5,056 nucleotides of DNA from positions 1 through 5,056 of the forward strand of contig DAOWMW010000123.1 in assembly GCA_030642865.1 (NCBI GenBank), read 5' to 3'. The notes under the pieces are model-generated. The model was not told the origin of the DNA. It did no database searches and saw only the letters and a program-made list of their open reading frames with translations. Below, one piece after another: positions 1-3,585 of this stretch. Position 1 is the first letter of the stretch, and the number at the start of each line of letters is the position of its first letter. The translations under genes were made by a program, and so were the position numbers. This DNA comes from Desulfobacteraceae bacterium (GTDB lineage Bacteria; Desulfobacterota; Desulfobacteria; Desulfobacterales; BuS5).

Positions 1-438
1 TATTAATTTAAAAGCTACACTCCCCAAAAAGATATCTTTCATTTTACTTGTTCCTGTGCGGCCTATTACAACTGCATTATACCCTTCTCTCGACTCTTTT
101 AAGATATCCCTTGCAAGCCCTTTTTTTCGATCATTTTTTTTAATTTCTATCATTTCTTTGGAAAACCCTGCGTCAAGCAGAATATTGTGCGCTTTTTCCA
201 TAAAGGCATTAACAATTTTTTTCTGTTCGCTTTCCCATGCCCTGATTAATACAATTTTGGAATGAAATTCAGGACTCTTTTCCAAATCCCAAAATACTTC
301 AGGGACGTTATTTATTGAATGAAAAACGACCACGCTGCTCCGTTCCGGAGGAAACATCTTGCTCACATATTTAACAGCTTCCATTGACTGATTAGAAGCA
401 TCAATTGCCAATAATATTTTATTCGTTTTTTCATCCAT
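1..438 (-). CDS. Universal stress protein (UspA family), 3' end beyond window
   Basis: This minus-strand gene starts at ATG 438-436 and is open for 146 codons to the left edge, where it is cut off. It is a single-domain Usp protein, a cytoplasmic alpha/beta nucleotide-binding fold. Residues 8-15 (ILLAIDAS) are the first strand with the conserved Asp13 that contacts nucleotide. Residues 126-140 follow the G-2x-G-9x-G-S pattern (G126, G129, G139, S140), the ATP-binding signature of the MJ0577-like subgroup, so ATP binding is predicted. Usp proteins usually have about 140-160 residues, so only the last strand should be missing. An AAGGAT Shine-Dalgarno (448-453, minus strand) lies 9 bases before the start. 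It is transcribed away from the cooC side and is probably a separate unit; its exact stress role cannot be read from sequence. Overlapping plus-strand reading frames here are shadows. Confidence 0.93.
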   Translation of the reverse strand, partial: MDEKTNKILLAIDASNQSMEAVKYVSKMFPPERSSVVVFHSINNVPEVFWDLEKSPEFHSKIVLIRAWESEQKKIVNAFMEKAHNILLDAGFSKEMIEIKKNDRKKGLARDILKESREGYNAVVIGRTGTSKMKDIFLGSVAFKLI

Positions 439-494
439 TATTCAAATATCCTTAATTTGAGTGGCCAATTTTATATTTCCTGTGATGAGGAATG

Positions 495-524
495 ATTATA
501 AAGTCAGTAGTGTCATAGAGTTAA
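495..524 (-). promoter_or_regulatory. Predicted sigma70-type promoter of the universal stress gene
   Basis: On the minus strand a perfect TATAAT -10 box (500-495) lies 18 bp downstream of TTAACT (524-519), which matches the -35 consensus at 4 of 6 positions. Transcription would begin near 488 and give a leader of about 50 nt. The -35 box sits inside the 12-bp palindrome AGAGTTAACTCT (517-528), so a dimeric regulator bound there could block or assist polymerase. A second TATAAT on the same strand (539-534) has no good -35 partner. This is a motif-only prediction. Confidence 0.45.
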
Positions 525-592
525 CTCTTTCTGATTATAACAAATTTTTTTTGTTTTTTATACATTTATGCGTCAACAAAATTAAAAGTCAA

Positions 593-618
593 TATAAAAG
601 AACAACCCCTCTTTTATA
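593..618. repeat. 8-bp perfect inverted repeat (AT-rich hairpin)
   Basis: TATAAAAG (593-600) and CTTTTATA (611-618) are perfect reverse complements around a 10-base loop, AACAACCCCT. The stem has only one G-C pair and no T-run follows it on the plus strand, so it is a poor terminator. It could be a protein-binding operator upstream of cooC or a chance AT-rich repeat. Confidence 0.45.
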
Positions 619-656
619 ATTCTCCATGGCCACCTGTTTATCAACCTTACCAGTAA

Positions 657-709
657 TGGACAATTGGAATAAAGTTTATATAGCTTACAGCAGCTATGTG
701 TGGTAAAAT
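657..709 (+). promoter_or_regulatory. Weak promoter candidates upstream of cooC
   Basis: Two alternatives are visible. TGGACA (657-662, 5 of 6 to the -35 consensus) is followed after 16 bp by TATAGC (679-684, 4 of 6 to the -10). Farther down, TGGTAAAAT (701-709) has the TGn extension plus a 5-of-6 -10 box but no good -35. Either would give a leader of roughly 75-100 nt before cooC. Neither is strong, and an activator-dependent or alternative-sigma promoter is equally possible. Confidence 0.25.
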
Positions 710-790
710 AATTTGTTGAAAGCGACGTAAAAGTAGCATAAACAAAGCAACAATATTTCAAAATCGTAAACAATTAAGGAAAAAGATTAT

Positions 791-1543
791 ATGTCTTATA
801 CAATTGCACTGGCTGGCAAAGGGGGTACAGGGAAAACAACCATTGCCGGCATGCTGATCAAATATCTTGTATCCAAAAAAAAATTCCCCATTCTTGCAGT
901 GGATGCTGACCCCAATGCAAATTTCAATGAAGTTCTCGGACTTAAGGTGGAAGAAACATTGGGAAGCGCCCGCGAGGAGATGAAAACAGGTGTTCCCAGA
1001 GGGATGACAAAAGATGTATTCATGTCAATGAAACTAGAAACAGCCATTGTGGAGGCTGGTGAGTATGATTTAATAGTGATGGGGCAGCCAGAGGGAAAAG
1101 GATGTTATTGCGCTGCCAATTCTATTTTAACAGGAATTTTGGAACAATTAACCGGCAACTATCCCTATGTGGTTATGGATAATGAAGCCGGGATGGAACA
1201 TATAAGCAGATTAACAACAAAAAGAGTAGACCTGCTTCTCATGGTTGCAGATACATCCAGGCGCGGCATCCAGGCGGTTGTAAGAATTAATGAACTTGCT
1301 GAAAAGCTCAACATCGGGGTTGCAAAGGCCTGTGTTATTGTCAATCAGGTCAAGGGTGAACTCCCAGATGAAATTCAGGAAATTTTTAAAAAAGCCAAAA
1401 TAGATTTTGCAGGGACAGTTCCGGAAGATGAAACTATTTATCAATATGATTTAAGCGGAACTCCCACCATAGAGATTCCCGCTGACAACAAGGCTGTTAC
1501 GGCTGCTTTTAATATCTTTGATAAAATAATAAAAAACAAATAG
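791..1543 (+). CDS. cooC: CooC-type nickel-insertion ATPase (CODH/ACS maturation)
   Basis: This 250-residue cytoplasmic P-loop ATPase belongs to the MinD/CooC group of SIMIBI NTPases. CooC proteins dimerise with ATP and deliver nickel to the C-cluster of carbon monoxide dehydrogenase; the near-identical AcsF does the same for acetyl-CoA synthase, and sequence alone does not separate the two. The deviant Walker A motif lies at residues 8-17 (AGKGGTGKTT), with signature Lys10 and catalytic-loop Lys15. Switch I is VDADPN (37-42) and the switch II/Walker B region is MDNEAGMEH (129-137). The Cys105-Tyr-Cys107 pair is the CXC nickel/zinc-binding motif at the dimer interface that distinguishes CooC from MinD and ParA. 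Length is typical. The start is supported by AAGGA (776-780) 10 bases upstream. A 268-bp gap follows before the methyltransferase gene, so cotranscription with it is uncertain. The CODH/ACS target genes are outside the window. Confidence 0.93.
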   Translation: MSYTIALAGKGGTGKTTIAGMLIKYLVSKKKFPILAVDADPNANFNEVLGLKVEETLGSAREEMKTGVPRGMTKDVFMSMKLETAIVEAGEYDLIVMGQPEGKGCYCAANSILTGILEQLTGNYPYVVMDNEAGMEHISRLTTKRVDLLLMVADTSRRGIQAVVRINELAEKLNIGVAKACVIVNQVKGELPDEIQEIFKKAKIDFAGTVPEDETIYQYDLSGTPTIEIPADNKAVTAAFNIFDKIIKNK

Positions 1544-1591
1544 TGCCAAGGGGAAACTGCTGATTTCTCCAAATTGTGTGCCAGGAAATAA

Positions 1592-1612
1592 CACCCGGTG
1601 GGTGAAGCTTTT
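1592..1612 (+). terminator. Possible weak intrinsic terminator after cooC
   Basis: CACCC (1592-1596) pairs with GGGTG (1600-1604) around a 3-base loop, and a short TTTT tract (1609-1612) follows after AAGC. The stem is only 5 bp and the T-run is short and displaced, so termination would be partial. The same T-run is also part of the long inverted repeat that begins at 1609. Confidence 0.3.
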
Positions 1613-1702
1613 CAGATAATACATTTCACTTTGGCCAGAGGAAGGAAGGCGTGTTGTAATACTCCAACGACCGATAACGCAGTGAAATTTATTATCTGGA
1701 AA
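1609..1702. repeat. Imperfect 22-bp inverted repeat with 50-base spacer
   Basis: Bases 1613-1630 (CAGATAATACATTTCACT) and 1681-1698 (AGTGAAATTTATTATCTG) are reverse complements with one mismatch in 18. The pairing extends outward through one G-T pair and three T-A pairs to 1609 and 1702. The 50-base interior has a minor hairpin and no plausible coding region. An arm this long is very unlikely by chance. It could be the terminal repeats of a miniature transposable element, a dispersed palindromic repeat, or the stem of an RNA. No clear target-site duplication was seen. Confidence 0.75.
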
Positions 1703-1732
1703 TCTATAGCAAAACATCCTGTGATCATTTTG

Positions 1733-1760
1733 GCTAATAGCTAACTGCTAAAGGTTAACC
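1733..1760. repeat. Four tandem 7-bp units (GCTAANN)
   Basis: Units GCTAATA, GCTAACT, GCTAAAG and GTTAACC start at 1733, 1740, 1747 and 1754, exactly 7 bp apart. The first three share GCTAA and the fourth differs by one base. Placed 50-80 bp before the methyltransferase start, the array could be an operator for a regulator binding short direct repeats, or a small replication slippage product. Confidence 0.5.
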
Positions 1761-1811
1761 GCACAGCTTGAAAAATTTTCGCCTGAGATCTGAATACTTT
1801 TTTTAAAACAT

Positions 1812-2672
1812 ATGGATGTTGTTATCATGGAAACCACGAATCTGCAAAAAAAAGGACTCTGCCCCTATAAGGATCTATATATATATTATTTTGAGGGTTG
1901 TTTAAACAGAAAAAATAATATCACAGAAAGCAGCTTTATAGGTAACTGGGAAGAGAGCGGCTCCACCTTTCTTTTTTTTTCCAAACCATCAGATAAGGTA
2001 GTGGAGGATCTTTTAGCAGTAAATCCCCAAATGATTCTCATGGACAATTATAATATGACCTATGATCAGTGGCAGGGAGATGCCGTAACCTCATTTTGCA
2101 GAGGGGGCTTTTATATAACACCCCCCTGGGAAAAGTCTGAAAATTCATATAAGAACAAAATCCATATAACCCTGGATCCTGGCATTGTCTTTGGTACCGG
2201 TACCCACCCCACTACTAATAATTGCCTTGATGCCCTTGAAATCGCTTTTGATATGAACAAAATAGATACTGTTGTTGATCTTGGAACAGGGACAGGTCTT
2301 CTTGCCCTTGCAGCAGCAGCTTCAGGTTCCAGCAGAGTGATTGCCGTTGATTTAAATTTTCTTGCTGCAAAAACAGCAGAAAAAAATATAGGGTTAAACC
2401 ACTTTAATGATAAAATTCTGGCACTTTGCGGGAAAGCCGAAGATATGATATTATGCCCCGTGGATCTTGTGATTGCAAATATCCATTATGATGTTATGAA
2501 GGATTTAATAACCCCTGAAAATTTAACAGGGAAAAAAATGCTTATTTTATCAGGCCTTTTTCGCAGTCAGGTAAAAGATATTGCACATAAATTATCTTTG
2601 TGTAATGTTCAAATTATAAAAAGATGGTCCCATGAAGATACTTGGTATACTTTTTTGGCGAAGCAAACTTAG
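1812..2672 (+). CDS. prmA: PrmA-family SAM-dependent protein methyltransferase (L11-type)
   Basis: This 286-residue protein has the architecture of ribosomal protein L11 methyltransferase, which trimethylates lysines and the N-terminus of L11 using S-adenosylmethionine. Residues 1-100 form a divergent N-terminal region, the part that recognises substrate in PrmA. GFYITPPWE (99-107) matches the linker segment before the catalytic domain. LDPGIVFGTGTHPTT (121-135) is the hallmark PrmA motif. VVDLGTGTGLLA (154-165) is SAM motif I, Asp180 is the acidic residue that should hold the SAM ribose, and DLVIANIHYD (218-227) is the active-site motif. Length is normal for PrmA. ATG 1812 has no clear Shine-Dalgarno; the in-frame ATG at 1827 (residue 6) has GGATG (1814-1818) 8 bases ahead and may be the real start. 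No ribosomal gene is nearby, so another target is possible, for example a protein of the adjacent nickel/corrinoid system. The family call is firm; the substrate is not. Confidence 0.85.
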   Translation: MDVVIMETTNLQKKGLCPYKDLYIYYFEGCLNRKNNITESSFIGNWEESGSTFLFFSKPSDKVVEDLLAVNPQMILMDNYNMTYDQWQGDAVTSFCRGGFYITPPWEKSENSYKNKIHITLDPGIVFGTGTHPTTNNCLDALEIAFDMNKIDTVVDLGTGTGLLALAAAASGSSRVIAVDLNFLAAKTAEKNIGLNHFNDKILALCGKAEDMILCPVDLVIANIHYDVMKDLITPENLTGKKMLILSGLFRSQVKDIAHKLSLCNVQIIKRWSHEDTWYTFLAKQT

Positions 2673-2699
2673 AAAATCAAGAAATTTATTCTTTAATAG

Positions 2700-2723
2700 C
2701 GGAAAAAACAAGTAAACTTTCCG
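2700..2723 (+). terminator. Weak AT-rich hairpin after the methyltransferase gene
   Basis: CGGAAA (2700-2705) pairs with TTTCCG (2718-2723) around a 12-base loop, 28 bases past the methyltransferase stop codon. The sequence TATTTTGCTTCTT that follows is T-rich but broken. The stem is short and the loop long, so this is at best a minor terminator or an RNA-end stabiliser. Confidence 0.2.
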
Positions 2724-2778
2724 TATTTTGCTTCTTGTAATTTTCTACCCGGACACCACTTAAAATGAGTTGGGTTGT

Positions 2779-2808
2779 GGGGAAAGCCCGCTCTGGCGGG
2801 TTTATTCC
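2779..2808 (+). terminator. GC-rich stem-loop, terminator or leader attenuator before sir2
   Basis: CCCGC (2787-2791) and GCGGG (2796-2800) pair around the loop TCTG. The stem continues outward through G-T and A-T pairs, passes one A-A mismatch (2783/2804) and closes with G-C pairs at 2779-2780/2807-2808. The descending arm runs into TTTATT. This is the best intrinsic-terminator shape in the window. It lies 106 bases after the methyltransferase stop and 27 bases before the sirtuin start. A TAAAAT -10-like box at 2761-2766, if used, would put the hairpin inside the sirtuin leader, where it would act as an attenuator; no good -35 supports that. Confidence 0.55.
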
Positions 2809-2826
2809 CTGAACATTTATATGTAT

Positions 2827-2830
2827 GGGG
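2827..2830 (+). promoter_or_regulatory. Ribosome binding site deciding the sirtuin start
   Basis: GGGG, in the context TGGGGAT, lies 5 bases before ATG 2836 and 2 bases before ATG 2833. It favours 2836, or possibly 2833, over the upstream in-frame ATG 2821 and TTG 2770. Neither of those has a Shine-Dalgarno, and the extra residues from 2770 would be encoded by the hairpin rather than by a conserved domain. Confidence 0.5.
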
Positions 2831-2835
2831 ATATG

Positions 2836-3585
2836 ATGAAAAATTTAATCAAAAAAGCTGCAAAAGATATTGCAGCAGCAAAAAGAATAACAGCATTAAC
2901 AGGTGCCGGAATTTCCGTGGAAAGTGGAATTCCGCCATTTAGGGGAAAAAATGGCCTGTGGGAAAAAATTGATCCCATGAAATATGCTCACATCGATTAT
3001 TTTTTACAAAATCCTGCAGATGTCTGGAATAAATTTTTAAAAGAGATGAGATCTGTTATATCCCAGGCACAACCAAATGATGCACACAGGGGTCTTGCAA
3101 AACTTGAAGAGATGAATTTATTACAAACCGTTATCACCCAGAATATCGATGGCCTGCACCAGATGGCCGGCAACACAGATGTTATTGAGTTCCATGGAAA
3201 TTTTGCATGGCTCCGATGTCTGGAATGTAATGCTGTGTGTCAAATAGGGGATGCTGATCTGTCTGAAATTCCTCCAAAATGTTCATGCGGCGGCCTTTAC
3301 CGGCCGGATTCTGTTTTTTTTGGCGAAATGATTCCTCCTTTGCACTTAAAGAGATCCCATGAAATAGCGTCAGCCTGTGATCTTATGCTGGTTGTGGGAA
3401 CATCGGCTCTTGTTCAGCCGGCAGCACTTATGCCTGTTATTGCGAGGAATAGTGGCGCAAAGATCATTGAAATTAATCCTGAAGCCACACCACTTACAGG
3501 AAGCACAAGCAATTATCTGCTCATGGGTACGGCAGGGGAAATAATGAATAACATTATAACCGAACTTGAGGGAATAGCAGCATAA
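2836..3585 (+). CDS. cobB: Sir2-family NAD-dependent protein deacetylase (sirtuin)
   Basis: This cytoplasmic sirtuin of 249 residues removes acyl groups from protein lysines, consuming NAD+ and releasing nicotinamide and O-acyl-ADP-ribose. GAGISVESGIPPFRG (23-37) is the NAD-binding loop, TQNIDGLHQMAG (101-112) carries the Gln/Asn/Asp ribose contacts, and His120 is the catalytic base. Cys128, Cys131, Cys149 and Cys151 form the zinc site. VVGTS (186-190) and INPE (213-216) complete the Rossmann fold. Length suits a minimal bacterial sirtuin. The Tyr and Arg that select succinyl or malonyl groups in SIRT5/CobB class III enzymes are not seen in the matching helix (about residues 62-73), so plain deacetylation is favoured. 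The best-known bacterial sirtuin target is acetyl-CoA synthetase. Its stop codon overlaps the start of the RACo-like gene by one base (TAATG), indicating an operon and probable translational coupling. ATG 2833 is an alternative start. Confidence 0.93.
   Translation: MKNLIKKAAKDIAAAKRITALTGAGISVESGIPPFRGKNGLWEKIDPMKYAHIDYFLQNPADVWNKFLKEMRSVISQAQPNDAHRGLAKLEEMNLLQTVITQNIDGLHQMAGNTDVIEFHGNFAWLRCLECNAVCQIGDADLSEIPPKCSCGGLYRPDSVFFGEMIPPLHLKRSHEIASACDLMLVVGTSALVQPAALMPVIARNSGAKIIEINPEATPLTGSTSNYLLMGTAGEIMNNIITELEGIAA
3568..3572 (+). promoter_or_regulatory. Ribosome binding site for the RACo-like gene inside sir2
   Basis: GAGGG lies within the last codons of the sirtuin gene, 12 bases before ATG 3585. 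The spacing is rather long, which fits reinitiation by ribosomes finishing the sirtuin at the overlapping TAATG. Confidence 0.45.

Larger units (their letters stand above)
439..790. other. Divergent intergenic region between usp and cooC
   Basis: These 352 AT-rich bases separate two genes transcribed away from each other. They contain the usp promoter candidate with its palindrome (495-528), two direct copies of TGATTATAA (493-501 and 532-540, 39 bp apart) on either side of that palindrome, an 8-bp perfect hairpin (593-618), and weak rightward promoter signals (657-709). A short minus-strand reading frame of 63 codons (582-773) has no Shine-Dalgarno or recognisable domain and is not called. 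No tRNA or recognisable riboswitch was seen. Confidence 0.7.
1544..1811. other. Structured non-coding gap between cooC and the methyltransferase gene
   Basis: These 268 bases are rich in local symmetry. In order they hold a 7-bp stem (1550-1556 with 1564-1570, one G-T pair, no T-run), a short GC-rich hairpin (1592-1604), a long imperfect inverted repeat (1609-1702) with a small inner hairpin (GTTG 1653-1656 with CAAC 1665-1668), and a 7-bp tandem repeat (1733-1760). TTGAAA at 1768-1773 resembles a -35 box, but only a poor -10 (AATACT, 1793-1798, 19-bp spacer) follows. The minus strand is open across 1451-1717, but that frame overlaps the end of cooC and shows no recognisable domain, so it is not called a gene. 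A mobile-element remnant or a small structured RNA are both possible. Confidence 0.5.

Noticed and set aside
582..773. Minus-strand 63-codon reading frame in the usp-cooC spacer
   Set aside because: No Shine-Dalgarno, AT-rich low-complexity product, no recognisable domain.
1650..1700. Integron attC-like site in the inverted repeat
   Set aside because: No RYYYAAC / GTTRRRY end boxes at the right positions, and no integrase or gene cassette nearby.
1544..1710. Cobalamin riboswitch, looked for because of the corrinoid-related gene
   Set aside because: Fragments resembling GCCAGGA and GGTGAA occur, but in the wrong order and without the B12-box and P3-P6 core arrangement.
1451..1717. Minus-strand 88-codon reading frame
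   Set aside because: It overlaps the cooC 3' end, runs through the inverted repeat, and shows no recognisable domain; more likely a chance open frame.
2740..2770. Insertion-sequence end suggested by GGACACCACTTAAAAT
   Set aside because: No matching opposite end, no transposase remnant and no target duplication within the window.
2770..2835. Upstream TTG start adding 22 residues to the sirtuin
   Set aside because: The added codons lie in the terminator-like hairpin, there is no ribosome binding site at 2770, and sirtuins of this type start just before the first helix.
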